Source of the DNA: an uncultured Sphingobacteriales bacterium
GTDB lineage: Bacteria > Bacteroidota > Bacteroidia > Chitinophagales > Chitinophagaceae
DNA: 64,000 bases
NCBI GenBank assembly: GCA_937991535.1
Contig: CALKHN010000052.1
Coordinates: 1-64,000, forward strand
Reading direction: 5' to 3'
In this document: one piece after another, positions 47,100-56,298 of the stretch
Position numbering within the stretch: position 1 is the stretch's first letter
Layout of the letters: each line of letters opens with the position of its first letter
Position numbers and translations under genes: made by a program
Notes under the pieces: generated by a model
Told to the model about the DNA's origin: nothing
Database searches by the model: none
What the model saw: the letters and a program-made list of their open reading frames with translations, nothing else

Positions 47100-47114
47100 C
47101 CGAAAGTTTCTGTA

Positions 47115-47759
47115 ATGATCAATTCCATAATGAAGATTTTTTTGCCCAAAGACCGGGTTTTTTACCAGTTATTTGAAGAAGTGGCTGTTAAAGTACTTGA
47201 AATGTCCAGGAAATTAAAGGAAGTGGTTCATGAACCGGATTACGATAAAAGGTCGGCAATAGCTTCTCAAATTGAAGAGCTTGAACATGTAAATGACGAC
47301 CTCACCCATAAAATATTTACGGAATTAGGCAGAAATTTTATCACCCCCTTCGACAGGGAGGATATTCATTATCTCGCTTCTGCCTTAGATGATATTGCCG
47401 ATTACATTTTTGCTTCATCCAAAAAAATTAAATTTTACCGCGTTAACCCCAATGATCAGGGTATGCAAAAATTCGCGGAACTGATTGTTCAGGCATGCGA
47501 ACATATTAAATCGGCAGTTCATGAACTGCGTGATATGAAAAACCTTCGTCAGATAACAGAATCGCTGGTAAAAATAAACAGCATCGAAAACCAGGCAGAT
47601 GATATATTTGATATGAGCATTGAGCGCTTATTTGCTACCGAGCCGGATGCCAAGGAAGTAATAAAGAAAAGGGAGATTTACCAGGCCATGGAAATAGCGA
47701 CAGACAAATGTGAAGATGCCGCTAATGTAATCGAATCTATTATAGTTAAATATGCATAA
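47115..47759 (+). CDS. PhoU-like DUF47 protein
   Basis: 214 residues from the ATG at 47115 (MINSIMKIFLPKDRVFYQLFEEVA), the family's standard N-terminus. All-alpha PhoU-like fold with the metal-binding type motifs HYLASALDDIADYI and ATDKCEDAANVIE. Proteins of this group work with the PiT transporter encoded 61 bases downstream and are thought to regulate its activity. Cytoplasmic. Confidence 0.93.
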   Translation: MINSIMKIFLPKDRVFYQLFEEVAVKVLEMSRKLKEVVHEPDYDKRSAIASQIEELEHVNDDLTHKIFTELGRNFITPFDREDIHYLASALDDIADYIFASSKKIKFYRVNPNDQGMQKFAELIVQACEHIKSAVHELRDMKNLRQITESLVKINSIENQADDIFDMSIERLFATEPDAKEVIKKREIYQAMEIATDKCEDAANVIESIIVKYA

Positions 47760-47820
47760 TGTTTGAGCAGTTGAACACTTCCTCTTCTTCTTATTACCGG
47801 ATTTTCAAATAAAAGGATGT

Positions 47821-49014
47821 ATGACCTTATTAGTTGTTATTATCATTCTAGCTTTGGTTTTCGATTATATAAATGGGTTTCACGACGCAGCCAACTCCAT
47901 AGCTACTATTGTTTCCACCAAAGTACTCACTCCTTTTCAGGCAGTACTATGGGCAGCCTTGTTTAACTTTGTAGCATTCTTCATCTTTAAAGATCACGGC
48001 GTAGCCAATACCATTGCCAAAACAGTAAAGGAAAGCTATATTACCCTCCAGGTGGTGCTGGCGGGATTGTCGGCCGCTATTATATGGAATCTTATTACCT
48101 GGTGGTTTGGTATACCTTCTTCATCCTCGCATACTTTAATAGGCGGTTTTGCCGGCGCAGCCATTGCCAATGCGGGTTTTTATGCCATAAACATGGGCCC
48201 CGTAATGCAGATTGTAGCCTTTATTTTTTTAGCACCGCTCCTGGGTATGATCATGGCGCTGGTAATTTCACTATGGTTCATTAACGCTTTCAGAAAAAGC
48301 ATATGGCCGAAACTTTTTTCCATCGGGCTTATGGTGCTTACGGTAATAATACTTTCCCAGATCATGGAATTTGACCCGGCCAATTTAAAATCGCATTACA
48401 ACAGCTACATATCAAAAGTTATCTTTCACTCCCACAATTTCAAGCTGCTGCTGCTCGCTTTTATTGTAATGATCATGTGTATATTCACACTTTTTCTCAG
48501 CGGGCTGAATGCGCATAAGTCTACGGTATGGTTTAAGAAGTTACAACTGGTTTCTTCAGCGGCATTCAGCATTGGTCATGGTGGTAATGACGCCCAAAAG
48601 GTTATGGGCATCATTACGGTGGCGCTCATTTCGCATGGGAGCATTAGCACTTTTGATGAAATGCCTTACTGGGTGCCTATATCCTGTTATACGGCCATTG
48701 CGCTGGGCACTTTAAGCGGGGGATGGAAAATTGTAAAGACCATGGGCAGCCGCATTACCAAGGTAACCCCATTTGAAGGCGTTGCCGCTGAAACAGCAGG
48801 CGCCATTACGCTTTTTGTTACCGAACATCTAAAAATACCGGTAAGCACCACCCATACTATTGCAGGAGCTATCATGGGCGTGGGAGCTACCAAACGACTA
48901 TCGGCCGTACGCTGGGGGGTTACGGTAAACCTTCTATGGGCCTGGATCATCACCATTCCCATAAGTGCTCTGATGGCAGCCGTCATATATTGGCTTTCGC
49001 ATTTCTTTTTCTGA
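47821..49014 (+). CDS. pit: PiT-family inorganic phosphate transporter
   Basis: 397 residues, about ten membrane helices. The duplicated PiT signature is seen as DYINGFHDAANSIATIVSTKVL (N-half) and SIGHGGNDAQKVMGIIT (C-half). It imports phosphate, usually as a neutral metal-phosphate complex, by proton or sodium symport. It is encoded with a DUF47 partner, downstream of the Pho-box-like array, so it is probably induced by phosphate starvation. Confidence 0.95.
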   Translation: MTLLVVIIILALVFDYINGFHDAANSIATIVSTKVLTPFQAVLWAALFNFVAFFIFKDHGVANTIAKTVKESYITLQVVLAGLSAAIIWNLITWWFGIPSSSSHTLIGGFAGAAIANAGFYAINMGPVMQIVAFIFLAPLLGMIMALVISLWFINAFRKSIWPKLFSIGLMVLTVIILSQIMEFDPANLKSHYNSYISKVIFHSHNFKLLLLAFIVMIMCIFTLFLSGLNAHKSTVWFKKLQLVSSAAFSIGHGGNDAQKVMGIITVALISHGSISTFDEMPYWVPISCYTAIALGTLSGGWKIVKTMGSRITKVTPFEGVAAETAGAITLFVTEHLKIPVSTTHTIAGAIMGVGATKRLSAVRWGVTVNLLWAWIITIPISALMAAVIYWLSHFFF

Positions 49015-49035
49015 TATTTTAATCTGCTTTACTTT

Positions 49036-49076
49036 AACCCGAAGTGGGTAACTTCGCCCGGGATAAAAACCGGGTT
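49036..49076 (+). promoter_or_regulatory. Overlapping hairpins between pit and rmlA
   Basis: Hairpins CGAAGT/ACTTCG (49040-49045 with 49051-49056) and CCCGG/CCGGG (49057-49061 with 49070-49074) are mutually exclusive with an outer pairing AACCCG/CGGGTT (49036-49041 with 49071-49076). There is no T-run, so it may be a poor terminator for pit or a leader switch for rmlA. Confidence 0.4.
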
Positions 49077-49207
49077 ATCACAGCCCTTAATTTGGCGCCC
49101 CAGTTCATACGACATATTGCTGCGCGGGATTTCGGAAAAAACAAAAAGCACTGACTGAAGGGCGTTTGAGCATACTATGTTATTCTATAAACAAAGCACT
49201 ATTTTCA

Positions 49208-50068
49208 ATGAAAGGAATTATTCTGGCGGGTGGATCGGGCACAAGATTACACCCAATTACTTATGCGATCAGCAAGCAAATTATGCCGGTTTATGACAAA
49301 CCCATGATTTACTATCCCTTATCAACCCTTATGCTGGCAGGCATCAGGGAAGTGCTCATCATTTCTACACCACATGATCTGCCCAATTTTAAAAAATTGT
49401 TTGGAGACGGCAGCCATTTAGGGCTGCAGTTTTCATATGCCGAGCAGGCAATCCCCAACGGACTTGCCCAGGCATTTGTAATCGGGGAAACATTTATTGG
49501 CAAAGAAAAAGTAGCACTTGTACTGGGGGATAATATTTTTTATGGAAGTGGTTTGGGCCGCACCTTAAGCAATAATATTGATCCCGACGGAGGAATAGTA
49601 TACGCTTACCAGGTAAGCGACCCGGAAAGATACGGAGTGGTAGATTTTGATGAAACGATGAAAGCGCTTTCTATCGAAGAAAAACCGGTGAAGCCTAAAA
49701 GCAATTATGCGGTGCCGGGATTGTATTTCTACGACAATGAAGTAATCAATATTGCTAAAAATTTAAACCCTTCACCAAGGGGCGAATACGAAATTACAGA
49801 TGTAAACAAGGAATATTTGCGCAGGGGTAAACTAAAAGTATCGGTGTTAGACAGGGGAACTGCATGGTTAGATACAGGAACATTCGATTCACTGATGCAG
49901 GCTTCCTTATTCGTACAGGTAATTGAACAAAGACAGGGCATAAAAATTGCCTGCATAGAAGAAATTGCATATATAAAAGGATTTATAAATAAAGAACAAT
50001 TACTGAAAACAGCAGAACCCCTGATGAAAAGTGGTTATGGTGAATATCTTCTGAACTTAGTATCTTGA
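49208..50068 (+). CDS. rmlA: Glucose-1-phosphate thymidylyltransferase
   Basis: 286 residues from the ATG at 49208 (MKGIILAGGSGTRLHPIT), where the nucleotidyltransferase motif begins; the earlier ATG adds 14 unrelated residues. KPMIYYPLSTLMLAGI and LVLGDNIFYGSGL are typical of RmlA. It makes dTDP-glucose for surface polysaccharide. No rmlB, C or D genes follow; instead galE lies next in the same direction, 20 bases on. Confidence 0.94.
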   Translation: MKGIILAGGSGTRLHPITYAISKQIMPVYDKPMIYYPLSTLMLAGIREVLIISTPHDLPNFKKLFGDGSHLGLQFSYAEQAIPNGLAQAFVIGETFIGKEKVALVLGDNIFYGSGLGRTLSNNIDPDGGIVYAYQVSDPERYGVVDFDETMKALSIEEKPVKPKSNYAVPGLYFYDNEVINIAKNLNPSPRGEYEITDVNKEYLRRGKLKVSVLDRGTAWLDTGTFDSLMQASLFVQVIEQRQGIKIACIEEIAYIKGFINKEQLLKTAEPLMKSGYGEYLLNLVS

Positions 50069-50087
50069 ATAAAATTTTGTAACAGCT

Positions 50088-51143
50088 ATGAAAAAAATTC
50101 TGGTAACAGGTGGTTGTGGCTATATAGGATCGCATACTATTGTTGACCTGATTGAAAACGGGTTCGACATCATTTCCGTTGATAACAATTCGCGATCCTC
50201 TGAGCGCCTGCTGGAGGGCATTGAAAAAATAACCGGAAAAAAAGTAAAAAACTACAAGGTAGACCTCTGCGACTTTAATGATACCAATGCTATTTTTGAA
50301 GAAAATGAAGATATAGCAGGTATCATTCACTTTGCGGCGTATAAAGCTGTTGGAGAATCGGTGGAAAAGCCCTTGCTTTATTTTGAAAACAACCTTGTTT
50401 CACTGATCAATCTTTTGAAATGTGTTGAATTTTTCAAAATTCCTTATTTCGTTTTTTCTTCATCATGCACTGTGTATGGCAACCCCGATCATATACCGGT
50501 AACAGAAACCACACCTACCAAAGCTGCAGAATCACCATATGGGTATACCAAGCAAATGGGCGAACAAATCATTGGAGAATTTTCACATGTCAATGACACT
50601 TCCTGTGTTTTATTGCGTTATTTTAATCCCGCAGGAGCACATCCATCAGCGCTAATAGGAGAGTTACCCATTGATAAACCTCAGAATCTTGTTCCGGTAA
50701 TTACGCAATCTGCCATAGGCAAATTACCCGGCATCACTGTATTTGGTAATAATTACCCTACACGCGATGGATCCTGCGTAAGAGATTTTATACATGTAAG
50801 TGACCTGGCGCATGCCCACACGCTGGCGCTCCAGTATTTGATAGATAAGAAAAACAAAAGCAACCCCGAAATATTTAACCTTGGTACAGGCTCAGGCATT
50901 ACCGTACTGGAAACGATTCAGGCATTTGAAAAAGTAACGGGTATTCCTTTGCATTATACTATCGGCGCTAACCGTCCGGGCGATGTGGTTGCTATTTATG
51001 CCAATAATGATAAAGCGAGAAAACAACTGGGCTGGGAGCCGGAATTTAAACTGGAAGACATATTGGGCAGCGCATGGAAATGGGAACAAAAACTTAAAGA
51101 GGATGAAAAATTATTTACAGGAAAGAATATCCAGTTAAATTAA
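50088..51143 (+). CDS. galE: UDP-glucose 4-epimerase
   Basis: 351 residues. Rossmann motif GGCGYIGSH, catalytic Ser region FSSSCTVYG and the YxxxK pair in YGYTKQMGE. The C-terminal GRPGDV-like motif is present as NRPGDVVAIYAN. It interconverts UDP-glucose and UDP-galactose. It may share a transcript with rmlA (20-base gap) and the transketolase fragment (38-base gap). Confidence 0.95.
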   Translation: MKKILVTGGCGYIGSHTIVDLIENGFDIISVDNNSRSSERLLEGIEKITGKKVKNYKVDLCDFNDTNAIFEENEDIAGIIHFAAYKAVGESVEKPLLYFENNLVSLINLLKCVEFFKIPYFVFSSSCTVYGNPDHIPVTETTPTKAAESPYGYTKQMGEQIIGEFSHVNDTSCVLLRYFNPAGAHPSALIGELPIDKPQNLVPVITQSAIGKLPGITVFGNNYPTRDGSCVRDFIHVSDLAHAHTLALQYLIDKKNKSNPEIFNLGTGSGITVLETIQAFEKVTGIPLHYTIGANRPGDVVAIYANNDKARKQLGWEPEFKLEDILGSAWKWEQKLKEDEKLFTGKNIQLN

Positions 51144-51180
51144 TCCATTATTTTACGCCCTAAAATATACGAATAAAATC

Positions 51181-52137
51181 ATGTTAAAAGACATACAGGT
51201 AACCGGACAAAAAGATACAAGAAGCGGATTTGGCGATGGCATTTATGAATTAGGCAAAAAAAATCCTAATGTAGTTGCTCTTACTGCCGACCTTGCAGGC
51301 TCGTTAAAATTAAATGCATTTATTAAAGATTTTCCCGATCGTTTTATACAATGTGGCATAGCAGAAGCTAATATGATAGGCATAGCCGCCGGATTAACCA
51401 TTGGCGGTAAAATTCCCTTTACCACTACTTTTGCAAATTTTTCCACGGGCAGGGTATACGACCAGATTCGCCAGTCGGTGGCCTATTCCGGGAAGAATGT
51501 AAAAATATGCGCTTCACACGCCGGTTTAACCCTGGGAGAAGATGGGGCCACACACCAGATATTAGAAGATATAGGCATGATGAAAATGGTGCCGGGAATG
51601 ACCGTGATCGTACCCTGCGATTATAACCAAACCAAAGCTGCCACACTCGCCATAGCAGATCATGAAGGGCCCGTATATCTACGATTCGGAAGACCCGTAT
51701 GGCCCATATTTACAAAAGCTGATGAAAAGTTTGAGATCGGCAGGGCCCAATATTTTTCACAAGGGAGTGATGTTGCTATTTTTGCCTGCGGGCACATGGT
51801 ATGGAAGGCCATTGAGGCAGGAATATTACTGGAAGAAAAAGGAATAAGCACCGAAGTAGTGAACATACACACTATAAAACCCTTAGATGAAGAAGCTGTA
51901 TTAACCACCCTGCGCAAAACAAAATGTGCAGTAACGGTAGAAGAACACAATATTATCGGCGGACTGGGTGACGCAATAGGACAGGCGGCTGCCAGGCATT
52001 TTCCGGTTCCTATTGAGTACGTGGGCACTAATGACACTTTTGGCGAAAGCGGGAAACCCCTTGAGCTGTTAAAAAAATACGGGCTCGACACTCCCGATAT
52101 TGTTGCCGCAGCGGAAAAAGTGATGAAGCGGAAATAA
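51181..52137 (+). CDS. Transketolase, C-terminal subunit (split enzyme)
   Basis: 318 residues, covering the pyrimidine-binding and C-terminal transketolase domains; catalytic Glu62 in CGIAEANMIGIAAGL. The thiamine-diphosphate-binding N-terminal half is absent, as in organisms with split transketolase, where the two halves are separate genes, often adjacent. No such half lies next to it or anywhere in the window. It is followed after 24 bases by an ECF sigma gene. Confidence 0.9.
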   Translation: MLKDIQVTGQKDTRSGFGDGIYELGKKNPNVVALTADLAGSLKLNAFIKDFPDRFIQCGIAEANMIGIAAGLTIGGKIPFTTTFANFSTGRVYDQIRQSVAYSGKNVKICASHAGLTLGEDGATHQILEDIGMMKMVPGMTVIVPCDYNQTKAATLAIADHEGPVYLRFGRPVWPIFTKADEKFEIGRAQYFSQGSDVAIFACGHMVWKAIEAGILLEEKGISTEVVNIHTIKPLDEEAVLTTLRKTKCAVTVEEHNIIGGLGDAIGQAAARHFPVPIEYVGTNDTFGESGKPLELLKKYGLDTPDIVAAAEKVMKRK

Positions 52138-52160
52138 GGCATTTAAAACTTAACCCAGGT

Positions 52161-52712
52161 ATGGCAATTAATCGTGCTGATGATATTTTGTTAATGCAGG
52201 AATTCCGCATACCCGCTACCAGGGAGAAGGCTTTTACCAGTATTATAAAAAAGTATCAGGAAAAACTGTACTGGCATATACGCCGTATGGTCATTCACCA
52301 CGAAGATGCCAATGACGTTTTACAAAATGTGTTTATTAAAGTATGGAACGGGCTCGATAATTTCCGGGAAGATTCACAACTTTATACCTGGCTGTACCGG
52401 ATTGCAACCAATGAATCGCTGACTTATCTCGAACAACAAAAGAAAAAATCTTCAGTATCTATTGAAAAAGCGGGCAGCATAGCCAGTCAACTAAAAGCCG
52501 ACAAGGATTTTGATGCAAACAAAATAGAATGGAAACTGCAATTGGCCATACAGGAATTGCCCGAAAAGCAACGTCTTGTGTTTAATCTGCGCTATTACGA
52601 TGAAATGCCATATGACGAAATGAGCAAAATTCTGGATACTTCGGAAGGGGCATTAAAAGCCAGCTATCACCACGCAGTGAAAAAAGTAGAAGACTTTATT
52701 TTAAATCATTAA
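52161..52712 (+). CDS. ECF-type RNA polymerase sigma factor
   Basis: 183 residues: sigma-2 region (YQEKLYWHIRRMVIHHEDANDVLQNVFIKVWNG) and sigma-4 region (QELPEKQRLVFNLRYYDEMPYDEMSKILDTSEGALKAS region). It lies 32 bases before a single-span membrane protein and then a Spy-like periplasmic protein: a sigma/anti-sigma/sensor cassette common in Bacteroidota. Likely controlled by the membrane protein. Confidence 0.95.
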   Translation: MAINRADDILLMQEFRIPATREKAFTSIIKKYQEKLYWHIRRMVIHHEDANDVLQNVFIKVWNGLDNFREDSQLYTWLYRIATNESLTYLEQQKKKSSVSIEKAGSIASQLKADKDFDANKIEWKLQLAIQELPEKQRLVFNLRYYDEMPYDEMSKILDTSEGALKASYHHAVKKVEDFILNH

Positions 52713-52744
52713 ACCTTCTACTTATAACGTAGTCTTAACATTTA

Positions 52745-53443
52745 ATGAAACACAATTCGGACATAGAGAAAGAATTAAAAGAAATCGGCCCGGTCATAGC
52801 CGAAATTAAAAACAATACTGTTTTTAAAGCGCCTGAGGGATATTTTGAAGCTTTACCCGGAAAAATATTACGACTGGCAAAAGAAAATAAAGTGACCACT
52901 GGCTTGTCTGCAGATGAGGAAACCAGTTCATTATCACCTCTTATTGCATCCTTAAAAAATAAAACGGCGTTCAATATTCCCGCTGGCTATTTCGATACAC
53001 TTCCGCAAAGCATTACAGAAAAATTGGCTGAAAAAAAAGAGGCTCCCGTTTTTCAAATTAATACCAGCTTTAAAAACAAAAAACCGGGATGGTTGAAATA
53101 TGCTGCAGCCGCCGCCATAACCGGAATTATTGCAGTAAGTGCTTTGTTTTTCTGGAATAACCCATACGATAACCATAGCAGTTCCGCCCTGATGACCACC
53201 GAAAATGATAAACAACAACCTGAGTTAATACAACTGCCTGAAGTTTCCAATATTGACCTTGAAGGCTACCTTTCGGCGATGCCCGAAACACCGGAATGGG
53301 TTTCAGAAAACGATGCTGATGCTAAATTTGTAGATATTGTTTTTCTGGATGATTCGGGCCTGGGAAACATACTTAAGGGTATACCCGATGAAGCGCTTAG
53401 CAATTATGAAAAAGATATTTCCGGTACAGAGATATCCCTATAA
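52745..53443 (+). CDS. Probable anti-sigma factor, single-span membrane protein
   Basis: 232 residues. The cytoplasmic N-terminus has two copies of a PxGYFxxLP motif (APEGYFEALPGKI ~35 and IPAGYFDTLPQSI ~80), then one membrane helix (WLKYAAAAAITGIIAVSALFFW, ~120-140) and an acidic periplasmic tail. Gene order right after an ECF sigma gene supports an anti-sigma role. It lacks a recognised zinc-binding ZAS motif, so it belongs to a less described type. Confidence 0.8.
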   Translation: MKHNSDIEKELKEIGPVIAEIKNNTVFKAPEGYFEALPGKILRLAKENKVTTGLSADEETSSLSPLIASLKNKTAFNIPAGYFDTLPQSITEKLAEKKEAPVFQINTSFKNKKPGWLKYAAAAAITGIIAVSALFFWNNPYDNHSSSALMTTENDKQQPELIQLPEVSNIDLEGYLSAMPETPEWVSENDADAKFVDIVFLDDSGLGNILKGIPDEALSNYEKDISGTEISL

Positions 53444-53576
53444 AAAAAGAAGCTATTACCGGCAAACCGCTTTTTAAATTTTCAATGTTATGCCATAACA
53501 TATAGATATTATTACTATGACAAACGGTTTTCTTAAAAATTTTCTATTGAAATAAAAAAAATAAATATTTTTTTCC

Positions 53577-54002
53577 GTGAAAAAGATTTTTTTACTTTTT
53601 GGATTTATTACATTTGCAACCTTGCTAACGAACGGGCAAGAAGTTGCAGACTCTGGAAACGGCAGAGAAAAAATAAAAATGCTTGAAATTGGGTATCTCA
53701 CCAGGCAATTGCAACTCTCTTCAAATGAAGCTGAAAAGTTTTGGCCGCTGTTCAATAAATACCGGGAAGAAATAATAACTGTTGTAAAGGATAAGAATAT
53801 TATTGACGACCTTGAGAGACAACAGAAGGCCCTGGATATCAGGAAAAAATACAGAAAGGATTTTGGTCGTATTTTGGATGAAGAAAGGGGGCGGGAAGTA
53901 TATGAAGCGGAAGACAGATTTAAAACTATGGTGCGCAGGGAAATGCAGCAAAGAATAAAAGCAAGACAGAACGGCACACCACAACCCCGTAAGAACAAAT
54001 GA
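53577..54002 (+). CDS. Spy/CpxP-like periplasmic protein
   Basis: 141 residues from a GTG start at 53577, with a signal peptide (IFLLFGFITFATLLTNGQ). The mature part is highly charged and helical (LTRQLQLSSNEAEKFWPLFNKYREE; DIRKKYRKDFGRIL), like Spy/CpxP and LTxxQ-type periplasmic proteins. It ends the sigma/anti-sigma cassette and is followed by a terminator. Role as stress sensor or chaperone is inferred. Confidence 0.82.
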   Translation: MKKIFLLFGFITFATLLTNGQEVADSGNGREKIKMLEIGYLTRQLQLSSNEAEKFWPLFNKYREEIITVVKDKNIIDDLERQQKALDIRKKYRKDFGRILDEERGREVYEAEDRFKTMVRREMQQRIKARQNGTPQPRKNK

Positions 54003-54061
54003 TTTTTTAAATACCGAATAATTACCTAATTTTAACTTGGTGTTTTTCATAGGTTAGCAAC

Positions 54062-54095
54062 GGCTGGCTCTTTCTAGGGCTGGCCTTATTTTTTT
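54062..54095 (+). terminator. Terminator of the sigma/anti-sigma/Spy-like operon
   Basis: A 9-bp stem including G-U pairs (GGCTGGCTC, 54062-54070, with GGGCTGGCC, 54077-54085) followed by TTATTTTTTT. Confidence 0.72.
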
Positions 54096-54150
54096 AAGGA
54101 AGGTAGTGGTTTAGTACGAACGTACAATAGCAAGGCGCAGAAATGCCGCT

Positions 54151-56034
54151 TTATGAATGCTTTGAAATATTCTCCAGTAAATCTTCCGCAAGATCATATA
54201 CAGACTGCATCTCAGCCTCGTTGATAACAGGAGTATATAAAGCAACTTCACATTGCTGGGTAAGCAATTGAAACTGTGTAACAATGATATCGTCGAAGCC
54301 CTTTATTCTCAATTGCTGTTCTATATTCCTTTTGCTCAGATGCGTATCTGGTATCTGTAATTTTTCATTCAGATAATTCCATAATGCTTTGCCCAATTCG
54401 GAATAAAATCCCTGCCCGTTTTGCTGTATAAGCATAAGGCGTGTGCGAAATAAAGGATTGGATAAAAAAGCAGGTTGCACCTCCTGCTGGTTAAGAGGTA
54501 TAGTTTCCGGGCTGCCTTTTTTAACAATTTTCGCAACGGGTGTACTGAGTGGCAAACGAATATACCTGAATAGAAAAAAGCCAAATAACACTAACAGTGC
54601 AGCAGTTACACCTATTATCCACAACCTGTTCGTGTCAGTTTTGGTATTCTCATATTCCGTTACAGCGGAGGCATTGTACAGGCTACTTTGTGCAGCCGGA
54701 ATAGCATTAATAAAAATAGAATCTGTTTTCGCAGTTTTATACTGGTTAACCTGCGGATCAAAATAGGAGAACTCAACAGGGGAAATTTTTATTTTACCGG
54801 TTCGTTTAGGCATTACCGTGAAAGCAAAGGTTTTATAGCCCCGCATAGGCACAACCGTTTTTAAAACATCCTCCTTTATCTCAGGCTCATATGCTTCAAT
54901 ATCTTGAGACCAGTGCACATCAGGCGCATTAATAACTCCAAAATTACCTTCGCCTTTAATAATAACCCGGAGGAGTGCGGCATCATTTAAAGCAATTTCA
55001 TTTTTGTTAATGGTAGCTTCGATACTAAAGTTTCCTACCGCACCATTAAAAGAGGCAGGTTTGGCAGAAGCAGGAAGCGCTTTTACGGTTACAGCCAGCG
55101 GATTGCTTTTGATATTTACATTTTCCGTTACAACTCCGTCGTAGGGAATGTTATCAGATTCAAAGGACCGGGGCAATTCGGGAAGATGCTCTCCTTTATC
55201 TTCTATCGTTTTTTCTGCGCTCAAAAAAGAAATGGAATTTTCTACTTCTGCAGGGTCAAGTTCAAGTATACCCGACTGGAGCGGAAAAAGTTGTGCCTTG
55301 CGGATAAGGTACACATTAAAATCTTTACCATTCAACGTTTCAATAGTGGAGGGCACCGACGACGGATCAACTATATCATAAACACTAAAACCATTAAAAG
55401 AAGGCCGTTTGGATACTTTGGATTCAGAGCGCAGGCGGGTGTATAATTTGTAAGTGGCCACAACCGGCTCACCTTCATAGCAGTGGTTTTTATTAACATC
55501 CACCCTGATAAAAAGATTCTGCCGGATCTTATTATGAATATCTTCACCCTTGCGCAGAATATAATCGCTGTATAAATTTTGTTGCAAAACATCGTCGTAG
55601 CGCTGGCTTTGAAAATTATACTGGTTATTGTTGTGTTTTGCCTGGTTAACTTTAAACCTGATGGTATTGAAAGCAAAACGCCGGTTATTTATTTTAGCGG
55701 AGGCGCCGGAAAGCGAATAGTGGCCGGGGGCCTCAGGCTGTATGATATATACAAAAGAAACATAGTTATTCACAACCCCATTAATAGCTGAAGTGCCCGA
55801 TGTATGGTGCGGGCCTTCAATAACCTTACATCCTTTAAAAGAAGGCGGAATAAATTGCTGCACTTCATCTGCATTCTCAATATTAAATTGCAGTTGTATT
55901 GCTTCATCCTGCAAAACAATGGCTTTATTAGCTGAAGCAATAGCTTTCACCTGGCCGGAACCCTCCTGAGCCGTGAGGCAAAATACAAATGGCAGCAATG
56001 CGAACTGAAGTAAATATTTTCCTATACGATTCAT
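54151..56034 (-). CDS. batD: BatD family protein
   Basis: 627 residues. Signal peptide, then beta-sandwich repeats of the BatD type (AIVLQDEAIQLQFNIENADEVQQFIPPSFKG at the start; DAALLRVIIKGEGNFGVINAPDVHW region later). One membrane helix near residue 470 (LWIIGVTAALLVLFGFFLF) precedes a cytoplasmic tail. Bat proteins are linked to aerotolerance and envelope integrity. batA, B, C and E are not adjacent, so this is an orphan member here. Confidence 0.9.
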   Translation of the reverse strand: MNRIGKYLLQFALLPFVFCLTAQEGSGQVKAIASANKAIVLQDEAIQLQFNIENADEVQQFIPPSFKGCKVIEGPHHTSGTSAINGVVNNYVSFVYIIQPEAPGHYSLSGASAKINNRRFAFNTIRFKVNQAKHNNNQYNFQSQRYDDVLQQNLYSDYILRKGEDIHNKIRQNLFIRVDVNKNHCYEGEPVVATYKLYTRLRSESKVSKRPSFNGFSVYDIVDPSSVPSTIETLNGKDFNVYLIRKAQLFPLQSGILELDPAEVENSISFLSAEKTIEDKGEHLPELPRSFESDNIPYDGVVTENVNIKSNPLAVTVKALPASAKPASFNGAVGNFSIEATINKNEIALNDAALLRVIIKGEGNFGVINAPDVHWSQDIEAYEPEIKEDVLKTVVPMRGYKTFAFTVMPKRTGKIKISPVEFSYFDPQVNQYKTAKTDSIFINAIPAAQSSLYNASAVTEYENTKTDTNRLWIIGVTAALLVLFGFFLFRYIRLPLSTPVAKIVKKGSPETIPLNQQEVQPAFLSNPLFRTRLMLIQQNGQGFYSELGKALWNYLNEKLQIPDTHLSKRNIEQQLRIKGFDDIIVTQFQLLTQQCEVALYTPVINEAEMQSVYDLAEDLLENISKHS

Positions 56035-56081
56035 TTTTATTTTTCTTCCCTCATCCGGTAACTATCACAATATGATCATAA

Positions 56082-56089
56082 CAAATATA
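56082..56089 (-). promoter_or_regulatory. -7 box (TATATTTG) of batD
   Basis: Exact TAnnTTTG on the minus strand, about 48 bases before the batD ATG. No matching -33 TTTG. Confidence 0.5.
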
Positions 56090-56298
56090 ACATTTGACTA
56101 CAAGAGACCGGGATAAAGTTGCGTTAAAACACAGTCTTCACGCTAAGGCCCGGCGTATATTACAATCTTTTAACAACAGCCGGATAAATGCAACAAAACA
56201 TTTAGCCAAACATAATTCAATTATCGCAGGTCACCATAATCAAACAATGTTTTTAGTATCTTGTTCCAATTATAATATAAACAAATACCATTCACCAT

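Noticed and set aside
47082..47114. Upstream ATG as start of the DUF47 gene
   Set aside because: An exact -7 box (47092-47099) lies after it, and the family N-terminus begins at the ATG at 47115.
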